Assembly: GCF_037023745.1 (NCBI RefSeq)
Contig: NZ_CP146101.1
Location: 3,960,001 to 4,024,000, forward strand
DNA: 64,000 bases
Direction of reading: 5' to 3'
Source of the DNA: Streptomyces sp. SCSIO 30461
GTDB taxonomy: Bacteria; Actinomycetota; Actinomycetes; Streptomycetales; Streptomycetaceae
Part shown: piece after piece, positions 25,494 to 35,552 of the stretch
Position numbering within the stretch: the stretch's first letter is position 1
Layout of the letters: every line of letters begins with the position of its first letter
The notes under the pieces: model-generated
The model's database searches: none
The model's input: only the letters and a program-made list of their open reading frames with translations
Told to the model about the DNA's origin: nothing
Made by a program: the position numbers and the translations under genes

Positions 25494-27581
25494 TCAGGTG
25501 GTGTTGAATTCCGCTACCGCCGCCGTGGCTCGCTGGTCTGCCTCTGCTTGCAGGGTCTCCCAGTCGGCGGCTGCCTGGCGTGTTCCCGCCGCGAGGACCG
25601 CGGCGCGTACGGCGGTGCGGACATCGCCGGGACCCACCTGCAGCCCGGCTCCCCTAAGGCCCTGGATTTCCGACAGCGCCTGCGCGGCGGCCTGGCCGAG
25701 GTCGGGGGCTGCCCCGGCAGACGTGCTGGTAGCGTCCCGGCACAGCACGATGACGTCGATGCGGTTGGGCTCCGCCGCTGCGGTCTTGGAGAGACTGGTC
25801 GCCACTTCGGCGACCACGGCGCGGGTGGTGGTAACGGTGAAGCCGGCGTCGGACAGCGACCGCATCAGAGCGCACCAGCCCGTGGTCTGCGACTGGTGGA
25901 AGCTGAACAGGAGGCAGCCGCCTGGCTTGAGGACGCGTCGGCACTCGCGCCAGACGCGGGCTGCGGTGGCTTGGAATCCATCAGGGGCGGCGTTCTGTAC
26001 TTCTTGGACGGCCCGGGTGCTGGGCATGTCCGGGTAGCCCTGGTAGGGGCGCATGGCGCTGAGCCAGGCGTGGAAGAAGTCGGCCAGTTCCGAGTAGTGG
26101 ACGTTGTCGACGTAGGGGGGGTCGGTGACGATGAGGTCCACGCTGTTGTCGGGGAGATCCGTTCGCGAGGCGTCGCCGGTGGTGGTGTAGGCCGTTGCGG
26201 GATTCCGCACGAACTGCTGCCACGTCGTGCTCAGGGGGCGGGCGACGGGCAGCGAGGACTGGTCGACGGCGAGGATCCGGTCGGCCTCGGCCTTGAAGTC
26301 CAGCGGGGTGCTCTTGTACTGGGCAGCTTTGTGCAGCCGGGTGAGCACCCCGGAGAATCCGGCCGATCCCCCCTGGGCGCCCCAGGGGTCTCCTTCGACG
26401 CTGCACCGCTCCGGTCGCAGTACGTGGTTGTGGAAGACCGAGCGGACCGGACCGGTACCCTCTCCCTTGTAGGAGCAGAACAGGTTGTGGTGTTCGACGG
26501 TTCTGCCGAACGATGCGATGAGCGCCTCGCGTTCCGCGGACGCCCCGGGCAGATCGCGCAGCGCCGCGCCGATCAGTCCGAGGCTGTAACGCTGGCGCTC
26601 GTTGAAGAACCGCTCCCAGGAGTCGTACCCCCAGCGCAGCGCCTGGATGGTGCTGACGCCTTCCTCCAGCGCGCCGAGCGGGCGTACGAGCTCATCGGGG
26701 GATGTGTCGGCGAGGGACTTCGCCGCCTTGTCGTACAGGCAGAGGTCGAAGTCGTCGATCGCCCGGTACTCACGGATGCCGTCGGCGCGCAGCACCAGCT
26801 TCGCGTACATGCGCCGTTCCGGGGCGGCGCCGTTCAGCGCGGCGATGACAGGGGTGCGGTGTCCGTGACGGCACGTCATGAACCTTCCGCGGGCGGCTCC
26901 TTGGAACGGGAAGGTGATGCCGCAGGCGGGGCAGTGCCCGCTCTCGTCCTTGCTCAGGTCGGTGACGCAGATGCCCCGGCAGCCCGGGCATATGGCCTGG
27001 GCGCGCGGGTGCCTGCGCGGGTAGGCGTGGCGGGCGAAGACCCGGGTGGTGAAGAGCTCCACGTCCTCGCCGCACTCCGGGCAGTACGCGAGGGCCACCC
27101 AGAAGTAGTGCAGGACCGGTTCGTTGGAGGCGGTGCGGTGCAGTCCCTGGACGGGGCGGGCGCACTTCCTGACGACCTGCCCGAAGAGGTCCGCGAGCAC
27201 CTCGAGATTCCATGGCTGCAGCGCCTGCCGCTGGGTGAGCGTCGCGACGGGGTTGATGTCGCGGCCGACGATGGCGGCCCCGAGTTTGGCCGCCTCGACA
27301 AGGGTGGTGCCTGATCCGGCGAAGGGGTCATAGACGACGAGCCCCCGCAGCCTGGCCGCGGCGTCGGCAACGGAGTCGTCCGGCCCGGACACGGCAGCCA
27401 ACAGTAAGTGGCGTGCGACGCTGCCCAGGCGCCTCGCCCACCACTTGTGCACGTAGGTCGCGGGCCGGTGCACCTCCTTGCGCCACGACTCGTGCTCGGC
27501 GATCCGGCTCCACTCCACTGGCGCCGGCCCGGCCTCGAGGAGTGAGACCGGGGGGAGGCCCGCCCCTGGCTTCTCGTTCAT
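25494..27581 (-). CDS. DNA methyltransferase (DPPY type), DISARM-associated
   Basis: The ATG at 27581 gives 695 residues. Motif I DPFAGSGT (85-92) precedes a long insert with zinc-ribbon cysteines (CPECGED, CPGCRG, CPACG). The catalytic TDPPYVDN (near 487) follows, so the order is SAM site, insert, catalytic motif. The front end YVHKWWARRLGSVARHLLL is typical of the DUF1156-like adenine/N4-cytosine methylase group. It should mark host DNA by methylating an exocyclic amine. The gene is divergent from the drm operon across a 120-base region, as the modification partner of DISARM often is. The frame continues upstream of the ATG without protein-like sequence, so the internal start is preferred. 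Confidence 0.85.
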   Translation of the reverse strand: MNEKPGAGLPPVSLLEAGPAPVEWSRIAEHESWRKEVHRPATYVHKWWARRLGSVARHLLLAAVSGPDDSVADAAARLRGLVVYDPFAGSGTTLVEAAKLGAAIVGRDINPVATLTQRQALQPWNLEVLADLFGQVVRKCARPVQGLHRTASNEPVLHYFWVALAYCPECGEDVELFTTRVFARHAYPRRHPRAQAICPGCRGICVTDLSKDESGHCPACGITFPFQGAARGRFMTCRHGHRTPVIAALNGAAPERRMYAKLVLRADGIREYRAIDDFDLCLYDKAAKSLADTSPDELVRPLGALEEGVSTIQALRWGYDSWERFFNERQRYSLGLIGAALRDLPGASAEREALIASFGRTVEHHNLFCSYKGEGTGPVRSVFHNHVLRPERCSVEGDPWGAQGGSAGFSGVLTRLHKAAQYKSTPLDFKAEADRILAVDQSSLPVARPLSTTWQQFVRNPATAYTTTGDASRTDLPDNSVDLIVTDPPYVDNVHYSELADFFHAWLSAMRPYQGYPDMPSTRAVQEVQNAAPDGFQATAARVWRECRRVLKPGGCLLFSFHQSQTTGWCALMRSLSDAGFTVTTTRAVVAEVATSLSKTAAAEPNRIDVIVLCRDATSTSAGAAPDLGQAAAQALSEIQGLRGAGLQVGPGDVRTAVRAAVLAAGTRQAAADWETLQAEADQRATAAVAEFNTT

Positions 27582-27659
27582 GTGTACGCCCCCGGTGGTC
27601 CGAACCCGGATCCACCGCCCTCGGATTGGGCCAGGAGCAGGTGACGGCCTGTCAACGTG

Positions 27660-27672
27660 CGTTACTGTAACG
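27660..27672. promoter_or_regulatory. Palindrome in the divergent methylase/drm control region
   Basis: CGTTACTGTAACG is a perfect 6+1+6 inverted repeat, 30 bases upstream of the drm operon start and 79 bases upstream of the methylase start. Position and symmetry suggest an operator that could balance modification against restriction. No regulator gene is adjacent. Confidence 0.45.
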
Positions 27673-27701
27673 GCAGGTAGTGGGGGGATACCAGGTGGGT
27701 G

Positions 27702-30197
27702 ATGGCGCGCGTGACGTATCTGGACTGTCTCGTCCCTCCCGACGCAGACCCGGCCGACTTCTTCGAGCGAGTGCAGGCCCTTCGCATGACGGACCGCGGC
27801 CGCACCGTCGATCTCGGCCCGCTGGACCGCGCCACCCTGACCCTGTTGTCCCACGCATTATCGAGTGATCAACGCAGCGTGTACCTGAGCCTCCCGCGCG
27901 GGCGCCACGACATGGCCGTGCTGATCGGGATCTACCTCCAGCTCATACGGCGCGGGGCAGAGCTGACCGGCGGATCACCTTGCCCGGTCCCTGACGGACC
28001 GGTGGTGATCGTCGGACTGCGCACCAACGTCACCGTACGGCTGGCACAGCTGGCGATCGGCAGGCAGAACCTCTCGCGAGCCCTGCGCATGCAGAGAATC
28101 CGCGGTGACGGGCGGGTCGTCGACCTCCAAGGAAAGATCACCAGAGCTGTCGACTCGCCCTCGGGGCTGTTCTACCTCAACACCGCGCTCGGCAGGCCCT
28201 CGCTGGGGACCAGCGTCGGCACTGTCGTCATCGACCGCACCAGCATGGCCAACGACCAGTCCTGGGAACGCGCGTTGGCCTGGGCGAGTGAGCACGACGC
28301 CGCCCGCGTCGTGGCCGTGGCCGACCTGGGCACCCAGCCGGGCAGCAGCCGGGCCTGGACGCAGTGGCCGTGGACTCCCGCGCTGCGCACCGACGTGCGG
28401 CACACTCTCGGGCACCGCCCCGCATACGGCCCCCTGACCAGCAACGCCCTCCTCGCCCACCGCCCGGCAGCCGCACCAAGCGCGGCGGTATACCGCCACG
28501 AGCAGCTCGCCGAGCTGTACCGGACGGTCGTGATGGGTGTGGTCGCAGCACGACGTGTCCACACGTTGGAGCCCTGGCCACAGCCGATCGCCGACGCTGT
28601 GCGTCTGCTCAACCTGCTGTGGTCCAGCTGGGGCTCGATCGGGAGGCAAGACGCCTGGCAGGTGCTGATGGGGCGCGGCAGCGGCGCACGGGCGCTGGCC
28701 CGCTCGGTGTCCCGCGGGACATTGGAGGGCCGCGCCGGGCCGTGGGGGCTGTTCCGCGAGACCCAATGGCCCGACCTCCGGCGTGCCGTGCTGGACTTGT
28801 ATAAACTGCTGTACGACGGCAATCCGCGCTGGGACCTGCTGCTTGCGCTGATCGATTGGGCGCGGGCCGATCGGGCAGGCGTCCCCGTTCTCGTCCGCAC
28901 CCGCTCCCGCTCGGCCGCCGCGGCTGTCGCCGAGGAGCTGGCAGACGCACTCGGCGGTGATGTCGACTCCCTGCTGCTCGCCCCCTGGCCCGGGCCCGCC
29001 GCCGGCGGGAGAGCCGGTGCGCTGCACGTGATGCCCTATACGGAACGCCTGGCTTGGGACGCCTCGCCGAGGTTCGAGCTTCACCTGGGTGTCCCCTCGA
29101 CCTTGCGCACCGGCGTGCTGTTCTCCGGTGCTGCCGATGAACACGTCGCCGTGGTGGAGCAGAGCGAGTACACGTGGCTGGAGCGTTCATCCGGCCGCGC
29201 GCTGCAAGACTGGCACGAGCAGGTACGCCAGACCGCCGCGGTGCTCAGGCTGGGCGAGGTACCGGAGCCGGCGACGCTCCCGCTGCCCATCGCGTACGGC
29301 CCCGTCGACCTCTCCAGACCGTCCACTGCACCAGAAGAGCAGCCCCAGCGCGACAGTCGGCTCGCCCTCGACCTCTCGGCGCTCTTCGAGGACTACGACG
29401 CCCCGGCCAGGGCCATCAGCACCCCGGCGGCCCCCGGCCGCGGTGCCACAGCGGTGGCGGCGGACGGCCCGGTGCCGGCCACGGCCGTGCTCACCGAGCC
29501 CGAAGGGGCAGTGCTCTGGCTGCGCAGTGACGAGCAAGTCGATGTCCTCATCGGCCAGCGCTACGCCAGGGTGCCCGTGGCCGCGCTCACCCCCGGCAGC
29601 CGGCTCCTGCGCGCACGCGGCGACGGGCAGTCCAGACTCCACGACCGGCTCGTCATGGTGATGCACGACAGCGCCGAAGTGACCGCCATGGACACGATGA
29701 TCGGCTTCTTCCGCCAGGCCATCACCACCGTGCACGAGCAACGAGGGTCGTGGCCAAACGTGCTCACCGCCCTGAAGAACCTCGGGAGCGAGGTCTCGTC
29801 ATGGCAGGCCGTGAGCAAATGGGCCGACGGCAGCGTCATCGCCCCGGAGGACCCGCAAGACATCCACCGGGTTGCCCTGCTGGCCCGGGACACCCGCCTG
29901 ACCGCAGGAGGCACCTGGCAGCGCCTGGCCCGTATGGCGGAGGAACTACGCCGCTTACACCGGGCGCTGGGCCACACCGCGGCGGCGGCGATGACCGAGG
30001 CCGCACGGGGCACGGAAGGCCCCGCGCTGCGCCAGCTGAAGACACTGTGCTCCGGGATCGACGTCTCGGAGGTCCTCGAGGAGTTCGACCTGGTCGTCGT
30101 CCGCAGCGTCGGCGGCCAGAAGAGCGTGTCCACAACCGTCCTGGGCCGCGTGCCAGGCCCCCGCAGCGCAAGCAGCTCACCACAGGAGGCGCCGTGA
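27702..30197 (+). CDS. DrmE-like protein of the DISARM-like operon
   Basis: The ATG at 27702 (a GTG at 27699 is possible) gives about 831 residues. There are no textbook motifs. The first third reads as a degenerate P-loop/RecA-like core: YLSLPRGRHDMAVLIGIYLQLI, VVIVGLRTNVTVRLAQL, VGTVVIDRTSM and ARVVAVADLG, without a Walker A lysine in the right place. The C-terminal part has helices ending VSEVLEEFDLVVVRS. The size and position before drmA fit DrmE, the large unknown component of one DISARM class, but the identification is weak. It overlaps drmA by four bases (GTGA), so it belongs to the same transcript. Confidence 0.5.
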   Translation: MARVTYLDCLVPPDADPADFFERVQALRMTDRGRTVDLGPLDRATLTLLSHALSSDQRSVYLSLPRGRHDMAVLIGIYLQLIRRGAELTGGSPCPVPDGPVVIVGLRTNVTVRLAQLAIGRQNLSRALRMQRIRGDGRVVDLQGKITRAVDSPSGLFYLNTALGRPSLGTSVGTVVIDRTSMANDQSWERALAWASEHDAARVVAVADLGTQPGSSRAWTQWPWTPALRTDVRHTLGHRPAYGPLTSNALLAHRPAAAPSAAVYRHEQLAELYRTVVMGVVAARRVHTLEPWPQPIADAVRLLNLLWSSWGSIGRQDAWQVLMGRGSGARALARSVSRGTLEGRAGPWGLFRETQWPDLRRAVLDLYKLLYDGNPRWDLLLALIDWARADRAGVPVLVRTRSRSAAAAVAEELADALGGDVDSLLLAPWPGPAAGGRAGALHVMPYTERLAWDASPRFELHLGVPSTLRTGVLFSGAADEHVAVVEQSEYTWLERSSGRALQDWHEQVRQTAAVLRLGEVPEPATLPLPIAYGPVDLSRPSTAPEEQPQRDSRLALDLSALFEDYDAPARAISTPAAPGRGATAVAADGPVPATAVLTEPEGAVLWLRSDEQVDVLIGQRYARVPVAALTPGSRLLRARGDGQSRLHDRLVMVMHDSAEVTAMDTMIGFFRQAITTVHEQRGSWPNVLTALKNLGSEVSSWQAVSKWADGSVIAPEDPQDIHRVALLARDTRLTAGGTWQRLARMAEELRRLHRALGHTAAAAMTEAARGTEGPALRQLKTLCSGIDVSEVLEEFDLVVVRSVGGQKSVSTTVLGRVPGPRSASSSPQEAP

Positions 30198-33100
30198 ACA
30201 ATGCCCGCAACAACCCGCTGGCGCCGCACCCCGACAGCGCTGCGGACAATCAGCGGGAGACGGTCCTGATCGACCACCTGACGCAGGTCCTCGCCGACAG
30301 GCTCGCCGACCGCAGCGGCGCCCCGCACAAACCCCCGTGGACACCACGCGACCACGTGGTCGTCGGAGTGCTGCCCGCCGTCGCGGTCCCGCCGCCACAA
30401 CCCCCGGCACCAGACGAGGCGACGGCCGACCCGGGCCGCCGGCCCGTCGAATCCCTGCGCGGCACACAGGCGCCCCCGGTCCTGGCACTCGACTTCCGGC
30501 TGCGCACCGCCCCCGGCCGCAGGACCGCACAGCTCGCCGTCCACTGCCGATTCGCCCTCTACCTGGAGGACATCGCCAGCTACGCCGAGCACATGGAGTA
30601 CCTGTGCGGCGACGAAGACGCCTCCGGCGCACAGGCCCGACCGGGAGAGCTGCTGGGCGTCTGGCGCCGCCACGACGTCCACGTGCCCGACCTGGTCATC
30701 GAAGTGCCGCTCGGGGAAGGCGACCTCGATCCGCACGCGCTCAGCGAGGCCCAGCAGGTGCTGGACCGGGCGGTCCGCCGCGCGGTGGACGCGCACTTCG
30801 CCCGCCCCGAGGCCCGTCGCCCGCTCACCGCGGGGCCGCAGAGCCGCCAGGGGCGGCGCAGGCGCAATGTGCTCCCCGCGGAGGCCATGGCCGACGAGGA
30901 GGCATTCCACCACCACGTCGCGGCACTGCTGGACCGCGACGCGGCTCCTTGCGCACCCCAGCTGGTGCTGTCCGCGCACGCCCAGGCCCTGGACGGCGGC
31001 GACCACCTCATACGCGTCTCCCTGCACAACCAGAGCGACACGGCGCAGAGCGACTGGCAGGACCTCTCCGTGTACGACTGCCGTTTCGCGGTCCTGCCCG
31101 GGGACGGCATCAGCATCGTGCCTCAGCGCTTCCACCTCGCCCCACGTGACTACCGCCTGGAGGAGCTGGCGGAGGTGATCGGTCGCGGCACCGGCTGCGC
31201 AGCAGTTCCCCACGGCGTCGGCCTTCGGACCGAGACCCTGCCCGTCCACGTCCAACGCACCGTCGTGCCTCGCCAAGCCGGGGTGCGGCACCCGCGGTGG
31301 CGCGAGCTCGCCGACGACCCGGCCCCGATCCTGGACTCCGTCGAGGTCGCGATGGCCCGCTACGCCCGGGAGTTCGCCACAGCCTGCCGTGCTGCTGAGC
31401 AATTGCCGCACCACAAGGCCATCGAAGCCGACCGCGCCCAGTTCGACGACGAGGCCAGGCGGTTCGGCCTCGGCCGCGAGTGCCTGGACCTGGACCCGGA
31501 CCTCGAGCGCGCCTTCCAGCTCGCCAACGAGGTCTTCGCCCGCGTCAACGACGGCCGCCCATACGACAGTTGGCGTCTCTTCCAGCTGGTCTACATCGTC
31601 TCCCACCTGCCGGCCCTCGCCGTGCGCGAACACCCGCAGCGGGCAGACCTGCGCGCTGAACTCGACCACACCGACGTACTGTGGTTCCCCGCAGGCGGCG
31701 GGAAAACCGAGGCGTACCTGGGACTGATCCTCACGGCCCTGTTCTACGACCGGCTGCGAGGAAAACACGCAGGGGTCACCGCCTGGCTGCGCTTCCCGCT
31801 GCGCATGCTCAGCGTGCAGCAACTCGACCGCACCCTGCGCATGCTGATCGCCGCCGAAGAACTCCGCGCCGAGCGCGGGATCGGATCCCCCCACGACGAC
31901 CCCTTCGCGCTCGGCTACCTGGCTGGCGGGGCGGGCAGCCCCAACGACCTCCACTGGGAGCGGGGCTGGTGGCGCGGCTGGGAGACCGAGGCCGCCGCCA
32001 CCCGGACGGGGACCTTCGCCGAAGACCACCTGCGCGACCGGCTCGTGATCACCTGCCCCTACTGCGAGCGCGACAGCGTACGGCTGCGCCTGGATACCGA
32101 CGCGGTCCGTCTGCACCACGAGTGCGCCGCCTGCAAGCGGATCCTGCCCCTGCACGTTAGCGACGTCGAGGTCTATCGCACCCTGCCCGCGATCGTCATC
32201 TCCACCGTCGACAAACTCACCGGGCACAGCTGGTTCCCCGAGTTCACTGCGTTCCAGCACGGACCGAGACACCGCTGCGCCGAGCACGGCTACTTCTCTT
32301 TCCCGCGTTTTGGAGCCTGCCTGGCCGGACCGAGCCACTGCACCGCGCCGAGCCAGGGCTACCCGCCGGCCCGCCCGATCAAGGACCCGGTACCGGCACT
32401 GACGGTGCAGGACGAGATGCACCTCCTCAAGGAGGAGCTCGGCGCGTTCAACGCGCACTACGAAGGCATGATCGCTGAACTCCAGTCAGGAGCAGGCAGC
32501 GGCCTGCCCAGCAAGATACTGGGCGCCTCCGCCACCATCGAGCAGTACCAGGACCAGCTCCGCCAGCTCTACGGCCGCCGCCCCCGCGCCTTCCCCGCAC
32601 CGGGATGGACACTCGGCGAGAGCTTTTACACCACCACCCGGCCCGACTTCCGGCGCGTTCACATCGGCGTGCTCCCGCACAAGCGCCGCAAAGCCGACGT
32701 CGCCGCGATCGTGCAGGGCGAGCTCCTCACCGAGATCGCCCGGCTCCAGGAGGAGCCCAAGGCCCTGCGCGAGCGCCTCGCCCTGCACGGGCTACCCGAC
32801 TCGGATCTCCCACGGCTCCTCTTCCCGTACGAGGTCTCCTTGGCCTATGTGAACAGCAAGCAGCACGGCACCCAGCTCGACGAGGAGCTCGGCCAGCTCT
32901 CCGACGACCTGCAGCACGCCGGACTCGACCGCGTCGAGCACGCGGTGCTCACCGGCGAAGTCCCGGTCCCCGACCTCGCCGCGGCCATCGCCCGGGTCCA
33001 ACGCGAGCACCTGGACACCCCGCGAGGAGAGCGGCTGCGCGCCCTGGTCGGCACCAGCGTGCTCAGCCACGGGGTAGACCTCGAGCGCCTCAACCTCCTG

Positions 33101-33754
33101 GTCCTGGCCGGCATGCCGCCGACCGCCGCCGACTACATCCAGGTCACCGCCCGGGCCGGGCGGACCCACGCAGGCCTCGTCGTCACCGTCTACGACCCCG
33201 TCTCGCGCCGCGAACGCTCCATGTTCTCCAACTTCCTGAGCTACCACCGCCTGCTCGACCGCATGGTCACCCCCGTGCCCGTCAACAAGTACGCCTACTT
33301 CGCTGCCCGACGCACCCTGCCTGGCATCGTGCTGGCGCTGCTCCACGACGCCGCCCGCGACCCCGCGCTGAAGCCACCACCTGAAGGAGCCGACTACTCC
33401 AAAGACTTCAAGCGCTGGTGGAGCGCCCAACGACCACTTCTCGACCCCTGGCTGGAACGACGCATCCCAGCCTGCTACCGCGAGCGCGTGGAGGGCGTCA
33501 ACGGGCGCGGCCTGGAGAACGACCTCGTTGCGCGGATCATGGACACCTGGCGGCAGGAGGAACGCCCCAACCTCAACAAGGGCGCAGAGGAAAAGCGCAC
33601 CGCCTACCTGTTCCTCCAACAGCCGCTCACCAGCTTCCGCGACATCGACAAGAGCACAGCGTTCCAGTCACTGACCAGCAGCCAGGACGCCTTCAAAGCG
33701 CTCGCCACCAACACCTCCGACAGCAAGGGGGGCGAGGATGAACCGCAGCCGTAG
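30194..33754 (+). CDS. drmA: DISARM helicase DrmA
   Basis: The GTG at 30194 overlaps the previous stop and follows GGAGG, giving 1,186 residues. The SF2 helicase motifs are clear: LWFPAGGGKTEAYLG (Walker A), zinc cysteines CPYCERD and CAACKR, VISTVDKLTGHSW, the DEAH-like VQDEMHLLKEELG, GASATIEQ, and motif VI region TARAGRTHAGL. DrmA binds and translocates on DNA with DrmB, and in DISARM the pair blocks incoming unmethylated phage DNA with a free 5' end. All motifs look intact. It overlaps drmB by 17 bases, which indicates translational coupling. Confidence 0.92.
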   Translation: MNNARNNPLAPHPDSAADNQRETVLIDHLTQVLADRLADRSGAPHKPPWTPRDHVVVGVLPAVAVPPPQPPAPDEATADPGRRPVESLRGTQAPPVLALDFRLRTAPGRRTAQLAVHCRFALYLEDIASYAEHMEYLCGDEDASGAQARPGELLGVWRRHDVHVPDLVIEVPLGEGDLDPHALSEAQQVLDRAVRRAVDAHFARPEARRPLTAGPQSRQGRRRRNVLPAEAMADEEAFHHHVAALLDRDAAPCAPQLVLSAHAQALDGGDHLIRVSLHNQSDTAQSDWQDLSVYDCRFAVLPGDGISIVPQRFHLAPRDYRLEELAEVIGRGTGCAAVPHGVGLRTETLPVHVQRTVVPRQAGVRHPRWRELADDPAPILDSVEVAMARYAREFATACRAAEQLPHHKAIEADRAQFDDEARRFGLGRECLDLDPDLERAFQLANEVFARVNDGRPYDSWRLFQLVYIVSHLPALAVREHPQRADLRAELDHTDVLWFPAGGGKTEAYLGLILTALFYDRLRGKHAGVTAWLRFPLRMLSVQQLDRTLRMLIAAEELRAERGIGSPHDDPFALGYLAGGAGSPNDLHWERGWWRGWETEAAATRTGTFAEDHLRDRLVITCPYCERDSVRLRLDTDAVRLHHECAACKRILPLHVSDVEVYRTLPAIVISTVDKLTGHSWFPEFTAFQHGPRHRCAEHGYFSFPRFGACLAGPSHCTAPSQGYPPARPIKDPVPALTVQDEMHLLKEELGAFNAHYEGMIAELQSGAGSGLPSKILGASATIEQYQDQLRQLYGRRPRAFPAPGWTLGESFYTTTRPDFRRVHIGVLPHKRRKADVAAIVQGELLTEIARLQEEPKALRERLALHGLPDSDLPRLLFPYEVSLAYVNSKQHGTQLDEELGQLSDDLQHAGLDRVEHAVLTGEVPVPDLAAAIARVQREHLDTPRGERLRALVGTSVLSHGVDLERLNLLVLAGMPPTAADYIQVTARAGRTHAGLVVTVYDPVSRRERSMFSNFLSYHRLLDRMVTPVPVNKYAYFAARRTLPGIVLALLHDAARDPALKPPPEGADYSKDFKRWWSAQRPLLDPWLERRIPACYRERVEGVNGRGLENDLVARIMDTWRQEERPNLNKGAEEKRTAYLFLQQPLTSFRDIDKSTAFQSLTSSQDAFKALATNTSDSKGGEDEPQP

Positions 33755-35552
33755 CCAGGCCATGACCGCCTTCCTTCCCGGTGCCGTCTTCCGCCACGAA
33801 CAGCGGCTGCGAGGCAGAGTCCAGGCAGTCGACGGGGACGTGGTCAAAAAACTCAACGAGGACGTCATCTACGACGAGATCTCCCGCTACCTGGAGCGCT
33901 GGAGCGAAGACGCCAGAGCCGCCCTGCCCGTGCCGCAGGGCCGACTGCGGCAGAACTTCGTCCTGGTCAGCCCCGACCTCGTCCGCTTCGAGGTGTTCCC
34001 GCTCGTCCTCGAATGCGTCCGCCGCTCCTGCCGCCGCGTGCGCACCTACGCGAAGGCCCAGCAACTCGCGGCCGACCCCCGGTGCCGCACCTGCAGCGCA
34101 CCGCTGCGGCAACTCCCGTACTTCAACGCGCACAACTGCGGACGCATCCGCCCCATGTACGTGCCCAAGTGCCGTGTTCCCGCGCACGGCTACGACCACA
34201 TCGTGTTTGAGAACACGGGAAGCTTCGTCACCGCCCTCTGGCGCTGCGTCGGCCCAGGCTGCGGCGGCGCGAAGCTCCAGGGCACCTCGCAGTCCCCCTG
34301 CGGCTGCGAATGGAAGGACGCCGCCGGCCGAGCCATGATGCGGGCAAGGACGTTCAACGACACCCGCGCCTACCAGGTCCACGCCCTCCAACTCGTCAAC
34401 ATCGACAACTCCGAGTTCCGGCAGTACCAACGCCACCCCCAGCGCGGCCGGATCGCGGCCGCCCACTACCTCAACCTGATCGACTCCACGGCCCAGGGCC
34501 TCGGCGACGCCGCCCAGACCGTCACGGTGCAGCGCCTGTCCCCGCAGGAATGGCAGCAAAAAGAACAACAACTGCGCCAGATCCACATGGGGGAGGAGGC
34601 AATCGAGCAGATCCGCAGAATGATGGGCCCCGAGCAGAGCGGCCTGGCTGCTCTGCCCAGTACGGACGCCGACAACGCGCGGTGGGAACTGCTCGGTGCA
34701 GACCGCCCCTTCGTGGAACGCGCAGCCGTCTTCGACCCCGCCCAGATCCAGCGCATCACCCTCGACGACCAGTGTGCACGCTTCGCCGAGCTCCAGGACC
34801 GGCTGGCCCAGCAGACCACGGAACGCGCCCGCGAGCAGGCCCGCACCCTGGGGATCGCAGAGATCGCCGTCACCTGGGAGTTCCCCGTAGCCCGAGTCGC
34901 CTTCGGCTACACCAGAGAAGAGCACGAGCCCGAACGGGGCGTCCTGACCGGCTTCCACAACAAGTACCACCACGACGGAAAGTACCCGGTCTACGTCGCA
35001 GCATCAGACACCGAAGCCCTCCTGGTCACCTTCTCCGCACGTTCCGTCCTGTCATTCCTGAACGCCAAAGGACTCACCGCCGGGGCGGCCGAAGACGAAT
35101 CGGCGGCCCGCCGGCGGCTGCTGGAACTGTTCACGGACCAGGACGACCCGGAAGCCGCCCGCGCGGCAGCAACCGTGCACACGGTCATCCACACCCTCGG
35201 CCACCTCCTGCTTCGGTCCCTGGACGACGGCCAAGTAGGACTGGCCGAGAACACGCTCGCCGAATGGGTCGTCACGAAGGCACTCACCGTCGCCATCTAC
35301 GCCGACAACGTCCGTGAATTCACCCTCGGATCACTGTGGACCCTGCTCAGCAACCGCGTGCTCAGCTGGCTGGAGAGCACCGCCGACTCCGTGCTCAGCT
35401 GCGAGAACGACCCGCTGTGCCATCAGTCCTCACCACGCTGCTGCGAACGCTGCGTCTACCTCACCTTCGGCTGCCAGCTGTTCAACGACGATCTCGACCG
35501 AGGCCTCGCCGCTGAATTCCTCCGCCACACCGCCACCTCGAGCCACACATGA
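33738..35552 (+). CDS. drmB: DISARM DUF1998 protein DrmB
   Basis: This 604-residue protein starts at the ATG 33738. A zinc-ribbon-like front (CRTCSAPLRQL, later CVGPGCGG and CGCEW) precedes a C-terminal DUF1998 domain recognisable by HTVIHTLGHLLLRSL, FTLGSLWTLLS and the closing cysteine set CENDPLC...CCERCVYLTFGC. DrmB forms the DNA-recognition complex with DrmA in DISARM. The gene is tightly packed between drmA and drmC, overlapping each, and shows no defects. Confidence 0.92.
   Translation: MNRSRSQAMTAFLPGAVFRHEQRLRGRVQAVDGDVVKKLNEDVIYDEISRYLERWSEDARAALPVPQGRLRQNFVLVSPDLVRFEVFPLVLECVRRSCRRVRTYAKAQQLAADPRCRTCSAPLRQLPYFNAHNCGRIRPMYVPKCRVPAHGYDHIVFENTGSFVTALWRCVGPGCGGAKLQGTSQSPCGCEWKDAAGRAMMRARTFNDTRAYQVHALQLVNIDNSEFRQYQRHPQRGRIAAAHYLNLIDSTAQGLGDAAQTVTVQRLSPQEWQQKEQQLRQIHMGEEAIEQIRRMMGPEQSGLAALPSTDADNARWELLGADRPFVERAAVFDPAQIQRITLDDQCARFAELQDRLAQQTTERAREQARTLGIAEIAVTWEFPVARVAFGYTREEHEPERGVLTGFHNKYHHDGKYPVYVAASDTEALLVTFSARSVLSFLNAKGLTAGAAEDESAARRRLLELFTDQDDPEAARAAATVHTVIHTLGHLLLRSLDDGQVGLAENTLAEWVVTKALTVAIYADNVREFTLGSLWTLLSNRVLSWLESTADSVLSCENDPLCHQSSPRCCERCVYLTFGCQLFNDDLDRGLAAEFLRHTATSSHT

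Noticed and set aside
29561..32458. 965-codon minus-strand frame
   Set aside because: It lies antisense across the drmE-like gene and drmA, whose helicase motifs are unambiguous. Long antisense frames are expected at this GC content.
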